Source: Motiliproteus sp965230735
Lineage (GTDB): Bacteria; Pseudomonadota; Gammaproteobacteria; Pseudomonadales; Balneatricaceae
Assembly: GCF_965230735.1 (NCBI RefSeq)
Contig: NZ_OZ246016.1
Span: 2,232,001-2,296,000 of the forward strand
Direction: 5' to 3'
Length of the DNA: 64,000 nucleotides
Below, one piece after another: positions 50,395 to 58,874 of the stretch. Position 1 is the first letter of the stretch; the number at the start of each line of letters is the position of its first letter. The translations under genes were made by a program, and so were the position numbers. Below the pieces are notes generated by a model. That model saw only the letters and a list, made by a program, of their open reading frames with translations. It was not told the origin of the DNA and made no database searches.

Positions 50395-51795
50395 ATGGCT
50401 GTATACGATTATGACGTCGTAATCATAGGGTCCGGACCGGCCGGTGAGGGCGCGGCAATGAGCGCCGCCAAGAAAGGCCGCAAAGTGGCGGTGGTGGAGA
50501 TTCGTGACCAACTGGGTGGCAACTGCACCCATGTCGGTACGATTCCTTCGAAAGCACTGCGTCACTCGGTCAAGCAGATCATCGAATTCAACACCAACCC
50601 GATGTTCCGGGATATCGGCGAGCCACGCTGGTTTTCGTTCCAAAAGGTGCTCAAGCGTGCCGAAAAGGTCATCTCCCAGCAGGTGATGATGCGCACCAGC
50701 TTCTATGCCCGCAACCGGGTCGACGTCTATTTCGGTCAGGCGCAGTTTGAGGATGCCAATACGGTTCGAATCAAGCACGATCAGCGCGGTGATGACCTGC
50801 TGCGGGCCAAGAATGTGGTGATCGCCACCGGTTCGCGCCCCTACAAGCCCGAAGATATCGATTTTACCCATCCGCGAATCTACAATTCCGACAGCATTCT
50901 GGAGTTGGAATATACCCCGCGGACCCTGATCGTCTATGGCGCCGGTGTTATCGGTTGTGAATATGCCTCGATCTTTGCAGGCCTTGGGGTTCGGGTTGAC
51001 CTGATCGATACCCGTGACCGTCTGCTGTCGTTCCTGGACGATGAGATCTCCGACGCGCTGGGTTATCACCTGCGCAACAACGGCTGCACCATCCGTCATA
51101 ACGAAGAGTATGATTCGGTTGAAGCGGATGACCGTGGCGTTGTGCTGACGCTGAAATCCGGTAAGAAGATCCGTTCCGACGCCTTTATGTGGTGTAACGG
51201 TCGTACCGGTAACACCGACAATCTGGGACTGGAGAATATCGGTCTGGAAGCCGACGGCCGAGGCCAGATCAAGGTGGATGATCACTACCGCACCGAGGTG
51301 GAAGGTGTCTACGCCGCCGGTGATGTGGTCGGCTGGCCGAGTCTGGCATCCGCGGCGATCGATCAGGGGCGTGCCGCCAGTGCCGATATGCTCAATTCCG
51401 ATGATTTCCGTTATATCGATGAGGTACCGACCGGTATCTATACCATTCCGGAGATCAGCTCGATCGGCCAAACCGAGATGGAGCTGACGGCCGCCAAGGT
51501 GCCCTACGAAGTGGGCCAGGCGTTCTTTAAGGATATGGCGCGGGCGCAGATCTACGGCGAGCAGGTCGGCATGTTGAAGATCCTGTTCCATCGCGAAACC
51601 CTGGAGATTCTTGGTATTCACTGCTTTGGCGGTCATGCTTCCGAGATCATCCATATCGGCCAGGCGATCATGACCCAAGAGGGTGAGGCGAATACGCTGA
51701 AGTATTTCGTCAACACCACTTTCAACTACCCGACCATGGCCGAAGCCTATCGGGTTGCGGCAATCGCCGGCTTGAACCGAATCGCCAATATCTGA
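50395..51795 (+). CDS. sthA: Soluble pyridine nucleotide transhydrogenase
   Basis: FAD enzyme that moves hydride between NADPH and NAD+, 466 residues. Marks: DVVIIGSGPAGEGAAMSAAK (FAD), GGNCTHVGTIPSKALRHSVK (the disulfide Cys pair is replaced, as in all SthA), LIVYGAGVIGCEYASIFAGL (NAD), GVYAAGDVVGWPSLASAA and ILGIHCFGGHASEIIHIGQA. Balances NADPH against the NADH used by Nqr. Terminator follows. Confidence 0.96.
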   Translation: MAVYDYDVVIIGSGPAGEGAAMSAAKKGRKVAVVEIRDQLGGNCTHVGTIPSKALRHSVKQIIEFNTNPMFRDIGEPRWFSFQKVLKRAEKVISQQVMMRTSFYARNRVDVYFGQAQFEDANTVRIKHDQRGDDLLRAKNVVIATGSRPYKPEDIDFTHPRIYNSDSILELEYTPRTLIVYGAGVIGCEYASIFAGLGVRVDLIDTRDRLLSFLDDEISDALGYHLRNNGCTIRHNEEYDSVEADDRGVVLTLKSGKKIRSDAFMWCNGRTGNTDNLGLENIGLEADGRGQIKVDDHYRTEVEGVYAAGDVVGWPSLASAAIDQGRAASADMLNSDDFRYIDEVPTGIYTIPEISSIGQTEMELTAAKVPYEVGQAFFKDMARAQIYGEQVGMLKILFHRETLEILGIHCFGGHASEIIHIGQAIMTQEGEANTLKYFVNTTFNYPTMAEAYRVAAIAGLNRIANI

Positions 51796-51826
51796 TCGCT
51801 TCACGGTTGAGTGGAAGTTAAAACAC

Positions 51827-51852
51827 AAAAGCCCGCATCAGCGGGCTTTTTT
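51827..51852 (+). terminator. Rho-independent terminator of the nqr-sthA unit
   Basis: AAAAGCCCGC, loop ATCA, GCGGGCTTTTTT. Perfect 10-bp stem, 31 nt after sthA. Confidence 0.92.
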
Positions 51853-51905
51853 GTGGTAGCTAAGATAAGCGCTTCGATCAGGGGCGAGATGGCGCTCCCA
51901 CAGCC

Positions 51906-52298
51906 TTACGCGCTCAGATAGTTGGAGACCTCGATTAAATTACCGTCCGGATCCCGGAAATAGACCGATAGTATCTTTCCAGTGGCGCCGGTTCTGGTTC
52001 TCTCCACCGGCCCTTCCAGAATCGCCACGTTGTTGGCCTGCAGATGAGCTATCGCCTGTTCCAGCGGTTGCTCAATGATAAAGCAGAGATCCGCGCTGCC
52101 GGGACAGGGGGTATCGGCCTTGGGCTCAAACTCGTTTCCGTGCTGGTGCAGGTTGATCTTCTGTTGGCCGAATGCCAACGCGATTCGGTCTTCGCCGAAA
52201 GTCACCTTTTCCATGCCCATAACCTGGCCATAAAACTCGACGCTCCGGTCGATATCGCTGACCGTGAGGACCAGGTGGTCCAGTCGTTTTACTCTCAT
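51906..52298 (-). CDS. VOC-family (glyoxalase-like) protein
   Basis: 130 residues. The start MRVKRLDHLVLTVSDIDRSV is preceded by GAAGGAG. Two beta-alpha-beta-beta-beta units; metal-ligand-like His in LDHLVLTV, LHQHGNEF, Glu in NLIEVSNYL. Ends with YFRDPDGNLIEV. Close in layout to the small VOC/virulence-associated (FosX-like) proteins of Gram-negatives. Substrate unknown. Followed by nothing in the same direction; the SMR gene lies 15 nt upstream, likely one unit. Confidence 0.88.
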   Translation of the reverse strand: MRVKRLDHLVLTVSDIDRSVEFYGQVMGMEKVTFGEDRIALAFGQQKINLHQHGNEFEPKADTPCPGSADLCFIIEQPLEQAIAHLQANNVAILEGPVERTRTGATGKILSVYFRDPDGNLIEVSNYLSA

Positions 52299-52313
52299 GC
52301 ACACTCCTTCGAA

Positions 52314-52640
52314 TCAGTGCTTCAGACCACTCAGGTTGAGGCCGACAACGCCGGCGATGATCAAGAAGATGCTGAACACTTTCATGATCGAATAGGGCTC
52401 CTTGAAGTACAACACACCGATAACGGCAATCAGCGCCGTCCCGACTCCCGCCCAGATCGCGTAGGCGATACCGATATCGATCTTCTTTAAAGCCAGGGTC
52501 AAAATGGCGAACGAGGCGGCATAGAAGACGAAAATCAATACGGAGGGGACCAGCTTGGTGAAACCGTCGGACAGTTTCATCGAGATGGTGCCGGAGACTT
52601 CCAGAATAATCGCGCCAGCCAGTGCTAACCAGGGATTCAT
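52314..52640 (-). CDS. Small multidrug resistance (SMR) family transporter
   Basis: Four-helix inner-membrane protein, 108 residues. MNPWLALAGAIILEVSGTIS holds the essential Glu of helix 1; then VLIFVFYAASFAILTLALKK, DIGIAYAIWAGVGTALIAVI (the AxWxGxG signature) and SIMKVFSIFLIIAGVVGLNL. Proton-coupled export of cationic compounds or polyamines. Longer open frame upstream of this ATG has no support. Confidence 0.92.
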   Translation of the reverse strand: MNPWLALAGAIILEVSGTISMKLSDGFTKLVPSVLIFVFYAASFAILTLALKKIDIGIAYAIWAGVGTALIAVIGVLYFKEPYSIMKVFSIFLIIAGVVGLNLSGLKH

Positions 52641-52837
52641 CGATCGAACTCTCTTAGATTCAGTTGGATAGGGATTTGTATAACGACTTGCCCGGTGCTG
52701 CAACACGGCAACTGGTAAATCGAAACTGCAGTTATGCCGTTGCTGTAACGAAACCGAGCCACATGGGTCTGATCCAGACCATGCGCATGTTAGTGAAAAT
52801 GTTGTGGTTTCAGCGCACCAGATCATAGGAACGGTAA

Positions 52838-53827
52838 ATGTCGAAACAGCAGAACCCGATCAAGACAATCCCCAGTCGCTTCAAACTCGATAGGTTATCA
52901 AGACTTATCGGCGCCGTTGCATTAACTACCGCATCTTTCGGTGTCGCAGCCGAAACCGAACCGTCCCAACACCAGTGCCCGGATCAGGGGCATTATCTCC
53001 AGGTGCTGGGTTCGGGAGGGCCGGAGATCAACGACGGCCGCAGTTCGACCAGCTACCTTCTGTGGGTGGATGGCAAAGCTCGGGTGTTGATCGATGCCGG
53101 AAGTGGCAGCGCCTGGCGTTTTGAACAGTCCGGCGCACGGATGGAAGACCTGACCGCGATGCTGTTTACCCACCTACACGTCGACCACAGTGCCGACCTG
53201 CCGATCTATGTGAAGAGTGCCTTCTTTACCGATCTGGACCATGACATTGATCTCTATGGTCCAGCTGGTGGTGAGCGCTTGGCCGATTTTGTTGAATTCA
53301 TCGACAGCCTGTTTGGGGCGGAGAAGGGGGCCTACCGTTACCTCAATGCCCCCTTTAATCCCGAATCTCATTCACCCTATCATTTCATTCCACATCGGGT
53401 GCCGCTGACCTTTGGCAAGGTCATCCCGGTTAAAGACTACGGTGATATTCGAATCAGTGCCGCGGCCGTTGCCCATGGCTTCCTGCCCGCGCTGGCCTGG
53501 CGGATCGATGTGGGCGACAAATCGGTCACCATCAGTGGTGATATGAACGGTCAAACCGAACAGTTGATTCAGCTGGGTCAGGGGACCGACCTGTTGATCG
53601 CCCACACGGCAATTAATGAGCAGACTCGGGGTGCCGGACAGTTTCTGCATATGAAGCCGTCCAGGATCGGCGAGATTGCCGATCAGACCGAGACCGGTCA
53701 GCTGGTGTTGTCCCACTTTATGAACCGTAGCCTCAACCGCGAGGATGAGATCGAAGCGCAGATCAGTAGCAGCTATGGTGGCAAGATCGGCTTTGCCCAG
53801 GACCTGAGTTGCTGGGCGCTGGATTGA
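52838..53827 (+). CDS. Exported MBL-fold metallo-hydrolase
   Basis: 329 residues with a probable signal sequence (LIGAVALTTASFGVAAETEP). The metallo-beta-lactamase fold is clear: LQVLGSGGPEINDGRSSTSY, VLIDAGSGSAWRFEQSG, the metal motif FTHLHVDHSADLPIYVKSAF, VAHGFLPALAWRID, SVTISGDMNGQTEQLIQLGQ, LLIAHTAIN and LVLSHFMNRS. Resembles the ribonuclease Z-like/PqsE-type branch, but secreted. Substrate unknown. Divergent from the SMR gene with a 197-nt shared upstream region. Confidence 0.88.
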   Translation: MSKQQNPIKTIPSRFKLDRLSRLIGAVALTTASFGVAAETEPSQHQCPDQGHYLQVLGSGGPEINDGRSSTSYLLWVDGKARVLIDAGSGSAWRFEQSGARMEDLTAMLFTHLHVDHSADLPIYVKSAFFTDLDHDIDLYGPAGGERLADFVEFIDSLFGAEKGAYRYLNAPFNPESHSPYHFIPHRVPLTFGKVIPVKDYGDIRISAAAVAHGFLPALAWRIDVGDKSVTISGDMNGQTEQLIQLGQGTDLLIAHTAINEQTRGAGQFLHMKPSRIGEIADQTETGQLVLSHFMNRSLNREDEIEAQISSSYGGKIGFAQDLSCWALD

Positions 53828-53838
53828 TCCGTGAGGAA

Positions 53839-53868
53839 GGCGGGTAAATCGTCGGTGACTTACCCGCC
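53839..53868. terminator. Hairpin between convergent genes
   Basis: GGCGGGTAA, 12-nt loop, TTACCCGCC: nine perfect pairs between the metallo-hydrolase and chemoreceptor stops. No T-run on either side. Confidence 0.5.
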
Positions 53869-53881
53869 CGGTTGGCGTTGG

Positions 53882-55483
53882 TTAGACGTCGTAGTCGCGG
53901 GATAGCAGGTCCAGCCGTTTGCTGGTTTCGAACAGCTCGGCGCAACCGCTGGAGGCCTGTTGGGTTGCACTGTTGGTCTCGATCGACTGATCCTTAATCT
54001 TGATCACGTTGCGATTCATCTCTTCGGAGACGGCGGCCTGCTCTTCGGCGGCCGTAGCGATCTGGGTGCTCAGGTCATGAATCATGGTGATCGAATGGCG
54101 AATCCCCTCGAGGGCGTCTTCGGCATCGTTGGCATGGTTGACCGACAGCGCCGCCCGCTCACGGCTGTGGGTCATCATCTCAACCGAACGCTGGGTTTTT
54201 TCCTGCAGCTGGCTGATCATCTGATCGATGTCGTTGGTGGAGTCCTGTACCCGTTGGGCCAGTCCACGAACCTCGTCGGCGACCACGGCAAAGCCTCGAC
54301 CCTGTTCGCCGGCGCGGGCGGCCTCGATAGCGGCGTTCAGTGCCAGCAGGTTGGTCTGTTCGGCCACGCCCCGGATCACTTCCAGAATAGAACCGATATT
54401 CTGGCTGTCCTGGTGCAGTTCGTTGATCTCCTCTTCGATATGCTCGATATCACTCGATAGCGACGAGATGGTGCTCTTGACCGTATCGACCACCGCTGAA
54501 CCACTGTTGGATTTGCTCATGGCATCCTGCGCGGATTCGGCGGCCACCGTGGTGCTGGTCGCGACCTCGGCCACCGTGGCGGTCATCTCGTGCATCGCCG
54601 TGGCCAGCTGTTCGGTCTCCATCATCTGGATCTGCATCCGTTGGTCGGATTCGCTGCACATGGCCGACAGTTGCTCGGTAGAAACCACCATCCCGGAGCT
54701 GGACTCCTGAATCCTGCCGATCACCGTCTTCAAGCGGGCGCGGATCATATCCAACCCCAACTGGCTTTCACCCAGGGCGCCGGGTTTATCGACCGTGATA
54801 CGGGTATTAAGATTGCCGTTGGCCAGATCCTTGGTCGACTTGGCTAGCGCCCGTAGCGGCGAAATCACCTGGGTTCGAACCCAGACAAAGCCGGATAGAT
54901 AGAGCAGCGCGCCGGCACCGATCAAGCCATAGAGAAGGCTGGAACTGTCAACGCCGAAGAACAGCTGAGCGGTCGTGGCCAGCAGTATCAGCGCAAACCA
55001 CAGGGATTGGATGATGCTGAACTGTTGGCTGATTCTGAGTTTAAAGCTGCGTGAGCTGGGGAGTTCGGTCAGTTTCTGATTGTTGATCTTTTTGTACAAC
55101 ACACTGGCCGAATCGATCTGTTGCTGCGACGGTTTGCTTCTGACCGATTGGTAACCGATTACCTGATCGTTTTTCATCACCGGGGTGACGAACGCTTCGA
55201 CCCAGTAGTGATCGCCGTTTTTACAACGGTTCTTGACGATACCGCGCCAGGGCTGGCCGGCTTTAATGGTATCCCACAGGTTTTTGTAGGCGGCCGGTGG
55301 CATATCCGGGTGCCTGACAATGTTGTGATTAACCCCCATCAGCTCGTCTTCGCTGAAACCGCTGATGTCGATAAAGTCCTGATTGACGTAGGTAACTGCG
55401 CCCTTCAGATCGGTCATCGAGATGATCGTCTGATCTTCCGTTAGACGAACTTCTTTGTTGCTGACCGGTAGATTGACTTTCAT
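53882..55483 (-). CDS. Aer-like PAS methyl-accepting chemotaxis protein
   Basis: Aerotaxis-type receptor, 533 residues. N-terminal PAS domain (AVTYVNQDFIDISGFSEDEL, GVNHNIVRHPDMPPAAYKNL, WRGIVKNRCKNGDHYWVEAF) as in Aer, which binds FAD. Two membrane helices (SLWFALILLATTAQLFFGVD, LLYGLIGAGALLYLSGFVWV), then HAMP and the signalling domain with AEQTNLLALNAAIEAARAGE, GRGFAVVADEVRGLAQR. The family senses redox or energy state and directs swimming through CheA. FNR-like box upstream. Confidence 0.94.
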   Translation of the reverse strand: MKVNLPVSNKEVRLTEDQTIISMTDLKGAVTYVNQDFIDISGFSEDELMGVNHNIVRHPDMPPAAYKNLWDTIKAGQPWRGIVKNRCKNGDHYWVEAFVTPVMKNDQVIGYQSVRSKPSQQQIDSASVLYKKINNQKLTELPSSRSFKLRISQQFSIIQSLWFALILLATTAQLFFGVDSSSLLYGLIGAGALLYLSGFVWVRTQVISPLRALAKSTKDLANGNLNTRITVDKPGALGESQLGLDMIRARLKTVIGRIQESSSGMVVSTEQLSAMCSESDQRMQIQMMETEQLATAMHEMTATVAEVATSTTVAAESAQDAMSKSNSGSAVVDTVKSTISSLSSDIEHIEEEINELHQDSQNIGSILEVIRGVAEQTNLLALNAAIEAARAGEQGRGFAVVADEVRGLAQRVQDSTNDIDQMISQLQEKTQRSVEMMTHSRERAALSVNHANDAEDALEGIRHSITMIHDLSTQIATAAEEQAAVSEEMNRNVIKIKDQSIETNSATQQASSGCAELFETSKRLDLLSRDYDV

Positions 55484-55806
55484 GCAACTTAACCCCCCAA
55501 CAGTACGACAAGTCCAAATTTTGAGGTACTACTACAAGCGTCAATGTAGTGTTAGTGCGACCAGGGAGGAGTCCCATCCTGCTTGGTGCGACTAATTTAA
55601 GTGTGCAATTTTATTACGGGATATTCAATTCCCAAATTTATCAATATCCTGGAATTGATCAATATCACGCCAGTGCAAATAAGTCGTAGAAATCAGGCGG
55701 GAAAGTTGGCGAGCGGGGGCGGATTCAACGTTCGATCAGAGGAGATCGGGAGTCTCCTAAGCGCAGAAAACTCCCGAGAACAGGCACGTCCTAGCCGGAC
55801 TATCGC
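55484..55806. promoter_or_regulatory. Intergenic region upstream of the Aer-like receptor
   Basis: 323 nt without a gene. Holds a candidate FNR/Anr box (55655-55668), two direct copies of ATCAATATC 17 nt apart, a minus-strand TAAAAT (55608-55613) that could be a -10, and a small hairpin AGGAGA/TCTCCT (55740-55758) that may end the cytochrome P460 transcript. Confidence 0.4.
55655..55668. promoter_or_regulatory. Candidate FNR/Anr box upstream of the chemoreceptor gene
   Basis: TTGATCAATATCAC matches TTGAT-N4-ATCAA at nine of ten fixed positions. Its centre is about 60 nt before a possible start of transcription set by TAAAAT at 55608-55613. ANR control of aer is known in Pseudomonas aeruginosa. 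Confidence 0.45.
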
Positions 55807-56373
55807 TTAAGGCTTGGCCAGGGTCGGGTAGGCTTCGGTGTAAACCCAATCCTTGTCTTTGGCCGGGACATGGCAACCCAGACAGTCCTGCTTGTAATCG
55901 GCGCTGACATTGCTGCTGCCCGGTCCCTCTTTAAACAGTGCCCAGCCCCAGCCGTCACCCCAGCTGCCGTTATCCTTGAAACGGTTCTGGCTGTCTTTGA
56001 CCATCACGAAATGCTGCTTAGTGCCGTCGGAGGTAGCGTAGTGAACCCCTTTACCGGTGCTGTAGTCGCCGGACTTGGAGGCCCGTAACTCTTTGATCAG
56101 TATTGCGCCGTCCGGAAATTTGCCATCCCGACGGAAGGCTTCAACCGCAGCCTTGTCGGCGTAAACATCGTGGAAGCCGCTGGCCGGACCCTCCGGAACA
56201 AACCAGGAGCCCAGATGAACCTGGTTGGCACGGAAATCTGCCGGCAGCGAAATATTCCCCTGGCTGTCCACCGCCGGGCTGAATTCGGCGGCACTTAACG
56301 GTTGCAGCAGACTCAGGCCCAAGCCCAGTCCCAGGGCGGTCAACGTGGTGGTTAGTGTTTTACGGTTTTTCAT
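55807..56373 (-). CDS. Cytochrome P460 family protein
   Basis: Periplasmic c-type haem protein of 188 residues. Signal peptide (LTALGLGLGLSLLQPLSAAE), then LPADFRANQVHLGSWFVP, FPDGAILIKELRASKSGDYS, HFVMVKDSQNRFKDNGSWGD and the haem site CLGCH near the end, all in the cytochrome P460 order. The family includes hydroxylamine oxidases with a Lys-crosslinked haem, but most members have no proven activity. Divergent from an AraC regulator, which may control it. Confidence 0.9.
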   Translation of the reverse strand: MKNRKTLTTTLTALGLGLGLSLLQPLSAAEFSPAVDSQGNISLPADFRANQVHLGSWFVPEGPASGFHDVYADKAAVEAFRRDGKFPDGAILIKELRASKSGDYSTGKGVHYATSDGTKQHFVMVKDSQNRFKDNGSWGDGWGWALFKEGPGSSNVSADYKQDCLGCHVPAKDKDWVYTEAYPTLAKP

Positions 56374-56494
56374 GGTGTCTCACCTAGTGATCGATTGACG
56401 AAGTCAGTGGATTACGTAAGTCACTGTAACGAAGCCGGGTCTGGCGGGGTCTTTAGATCGTCCGCAACTTGAACCCGAACGTCCGAGGCCCGCG

Positions 56495-57403
56495 ATGGAT
56501 CGTCTCTCCGAAGTACTTAACCGTTTGTCTGTCAGTGCCGGTGTGTTTTATCACGGCCACCTCTGTGGCCTGTCACGCTTCGAGGAGCCTGATTGCCGGG
56601 TCGGCCATATCCATGTTCTGCGAAGCGGTCGGTTACGGGTCCAGAATCACGCAGGACCCGAGCTGGAACTGGATGAGCCGACCCTGCTGTTTTACCCAAG
56701 ACCGACACCTCACCACCTGCAGGGGCAGGAATCCAGCCATGCCGAGCTGGTCTGCGCCACGGTACGCTTTGCCACGGGGCCGGATAACCTGCTGGCTCAG
56801 GCGATGCCGTCGCCATTGGTCATTCCGCTGCGCTCGGTCCAGTCGCTCGACAGTGTTCTTGGGCTGTTGTTTGAGGAAGCGTTCGGAGAGCGGCAGGGGC
56901 GCGAGGCGGTGATCAATCGTTTGATGGAGCTGTTTATTATCCAGCTGCTGCGCTATCTGCTGGAACGGGGGTATACCGGTCAGGGCATGTTAGCCGGCTT
57001 GTGTGATCCGCAATTGGCACGGGCGATGATGGCGATTCACCAGCATCCGCAAACCCCCTGGACACTGGCAGAGCTGGCTGAAAAAGCCGCGATGTCCCGG
57101 ACGGTGTTCGCTGAACGTTTCAAACTGACTCTGGGGAAATCCCCCGGCGACTACCTGATGGAGTGGCGCGTCAGCTGCGCGCAAAAACTACTCCAGCAGG
57201 GGCGCCCGTTGAGCTGGGTCGCCAACGAAGTGGGTTACGAGCACGCCTCGGGATTGGCGCGGGCCTTCCGCAAGAAAACCGGCTACTCACCGGGACAGTG
57301 GTTACGGTTTCAGGCGCAACAGCAGCAACAGCTGGAGGATTCGATCGATCAGCGGCCACCGGTTGTTAACCCGCAAGACAGCCTTGACGCGGCGCTGATC
57401 TAG
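56495..57403 (+). CDS. AraC-family regulator with cupin-type sensor domain
   Basis: 302 residues. N-terminal cupin_6 domain (AGVFYHGHLCGLSRFEEPDC, GRLRVQNHAGPELELDEPTL, LLFYPRPTPHHLQGQESSHA, LVCATVRFATG) followed by two helix-turn-helix units (WTLAELAEKAAMSRTVFAER, LSWVANEVGYEHASGLARAF, KKTGYSPGQWLR). GAGG stands 6 nt before the ATG. The type that senses small carbonyl compounds or similar. Divergent from the cytochrome P460 gene (121-nt gap). Confidence 0.9.
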   Translation: MDRLSEVLNRLSVSAGVFYHGHLCGLSRFEEPDCRVGHIHVLRSGRLRVQNHAGPELELDEPTLLFYPRPTPHHLQGQESSHAELVCATVRFATGPDNLLAQAMPSPLVIPLRSVQSLDSVLGLLFEEAFGERQGREAVINRLMELFIIQLLRYLLERGYTGQGMLAGLCDPQLARAMMAIHQHPQTPWTLAELAEKAAMSRTVFAERFKLTLGKSPGDYLMEWRVSCAQKLLQQGRPLSWVANEVGYEHASGLARAFRKKTGYSPGQWLRFQAQQQQQLEDSIDQRPPVVNPQDSLDAALI

Positions 57404-57414
57404 CTCGGACAGAA

Positions 57415-57449
57415 ACGGTTCCAGGCAATTAACGGATGCTTGGAACCGT
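57415..57449. terminator. Long hairpin between convergent genes
   Basis: ACGGTTCCAGGCA, 9-nt loop, TGCTTGGAACCGT: 13 pairs with one G-U. Lies between the stops of the AraC and DUF302 genes; no T-run, so a two-way attenuator or terminator. Confidence 0.55.
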
Positions 57450-57461
57450 GCCGGCGATTAT

Positions 57462-57914
57462 TTATCGGCTGGTGGCCGCCTTGCTGAGTTTGCCCAGGAC
57501 ACCGGAGATCTTATCGATCACCGGGTCGCAATTGCCGATATCATGGCGTTTTTTCAGGTAGGCCGGATCGTTATAGGACAGCCAGACCTGTCCCTGTTGA
57601 TCCTGCCAGAATAGGGCTTTCTGGGGCAGATCGATGGCAGCACTGGCGGCGCATTGCATCAATGGTGTACCGACCTTGGGATTGCCGAAGATCACAACCT
57701 CGGTCGGGGCGAGCTCCAGATCAACCTTGGCGGCGTTTTGACTATGGTTGATCCGGGTGAAGATCGTCAGTCCTTTGTTGTTTAAGATCGATTCGAAACG
57801 GTCGGCGGTTTCCTTGACCGAATAGGGACTCTCGATCGAAATGACCCCTTCAGCAGCCAGCGAAAGGTTGCTCAACATTGCGGCTGCAATAACCAGGCAG
57901 GATTTTTTTATCAT
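57462..57914 (-). CDS. Exported DUF302 protein
   Basis: 150 residues with a signal peptide (SCLVIAAAMLSNLSLAAEGV). The mature part has the DUF302 order: SPYSVKETADRFESILNNKG, LTIFTRINHSQNAAKVDLEL, TEVVIFGNPKVGTPLMQCAA and AIDLPQKALFWQDQQGQVWL. Function of the family is unknown, though it is often periplasmic and linked to stress. Confidence 0.9.
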   Translation of the reverse strand: MIKKSCLVIAAAMLSNLSLAAEGVISIESPYSVKETADRFESILNNKGLTIFTRINHSQNAAKVDLELAPTEVVIFGNPKVGTPLMQCAASAAIDLPQKALFWQDQQGQVWLSYNDPAYLKKRHDIGNCDPVIDKISGVLGKLSKAATSR

Positions 57915-57958
57915 GTTAGGTATCCGTGGGTTGGTGATTAAGTTGTCGCGCCGCAGGA

Positions 57959-58393
57959 TTAATCGGCGCTATCCGTGAAATTCGATTGATCTTCCGGCTC
58001 CTGTGGGTGTTTGGCACCGCATTGGCGGCAGCGAATGCCTTCCCGGACTGGATAGAGGGGGAAATCGATACCCAGAAAGACCAGGAACGCGAGCCGCTTA
58101 CCAAACTGATAGTGTTCGGTTTCGGTGCTTCCGCAGGTTGGACACGAGATGGCGTCATAGCCCTGCTGCTCGATCAGTTCCGGCTCTAAATCCGTAGCCA
58201 ATAACTCCCGGGCCGCCTGCTCGAATTGTCCCGGTACCTGAATTCGGACACCGCCCAGCGCATTGGAGTAGAGCCAGTCCATATTGATGGTGTGTTCATC
58301 GCCGATAGTAGCCGGAATACCCGCCGCATCGAGCTTGGACCAGGCAATCTGGGCTTCGTAGGGGAAGGTATAGCGGGAGACGGTAACCAGCAT
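57959..58393 (-). CDS. DUF2007 protein with C-terminal zinc ribbon
   Basis: 144 residues, cytoplasmic. Residues 1-70 (VTVSRYTFPYEAQIAWSKLD, AAGIPATIGDEHTINMDWLY, GGVRIQVPGQFEQAARELLA) match DUF2007, a putative signal-transducing domain related to PII-like folds. The end has four Cys in two pairs, SCPTCGSTE and IRCRQCGAKH, a zinc ribbon. Partner unknown. Confidence 0.87.
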   Translation of the reverse strand: MLVTVSRYTFPYEAQIAWSKLDAAGIPATIGDEHTINMDWLYSNALGGVRIQVPGQFEQAARELLATDLEPELIEQQGYDAISCPTCGSTETEHYQFGKRLAFLVFLGIDFPLYPVREGIRCRQCGAKHPQEPEDQSNFTDSAD

Positions 58394-58521
58394 GGATGAT
58401 TTGCTCTGATGATGTCCTTAGCGGGGCAGTAAGCCCACTGAGAAAAGCGTAGTTGATCAATCAGCTATTGGACCGCGTCGAAAGGCCATTGTTACAACAA
58501 CATCGATCCTGTCGGTTCGGA

Positions 58522-58788
58522 TCAGTCCAGATAACGGCGGTGGATGCGGCAGTTGTGGCGTGAATAGAGCCGACTGTAGTGATTGCGTTGTTGATGCCAG
58601 CGACGCATCTGGCTCTTGCTGCCGCCGCGGCGGCGCTTTTCGGTGTACTGCTGTTGCAGGTCGCGGTATCGCTGGCACTCTTTCAGGCTGCCCTGTTCCA
58701 AAGCGACGGCCGTTTCCGCCGAGAGCCCCAGCACGAGGGAGAGCAGTACAGCCTGGAGGTAACGAAAGGGTAGGGTATGCGATTGCAT
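58522..58788 (-). CDS. Small exported, strongly basic protein
   Basis: 88 residues with a signal peptide (LQAVLLSLVLGLSAETAVAL). The mature ~58 residues are rich in Arg, Gln, Tyr and His (QYTEKRRRGGSKSQMRRWHQ, YSRLYSRHNCRIHRRYLD) and have two Cys, one near each end, that could form a disulfide. I do not recognise the family. The signal peptide and base composition support a real gene. Confidence 0.68.
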   Translation of the reverse strand: MQSHTLPFRYLQAVLLSLVLGLSAETAVALEQGSLKECQRYRDLQQQYTEKRRRGGSKSQMRRWHQQRNHYSRLYSRHNCRIHRRYLD

Positions 58789-58874
58789 CGGACAGTCCTT
58801 GTCATCTTATGGCTTAGGGTTGCAGGCTCCCCGAACTCTCTCCCTGAGAAGACGGGGCGCTTCAGAGTCACAAT

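Noticed and set aside
50356..51828. 490-codon open frame antisense to sthA
   Set aside because: sthA is unmistakable on the other strand; long antisense frames are expected with this codon bias.
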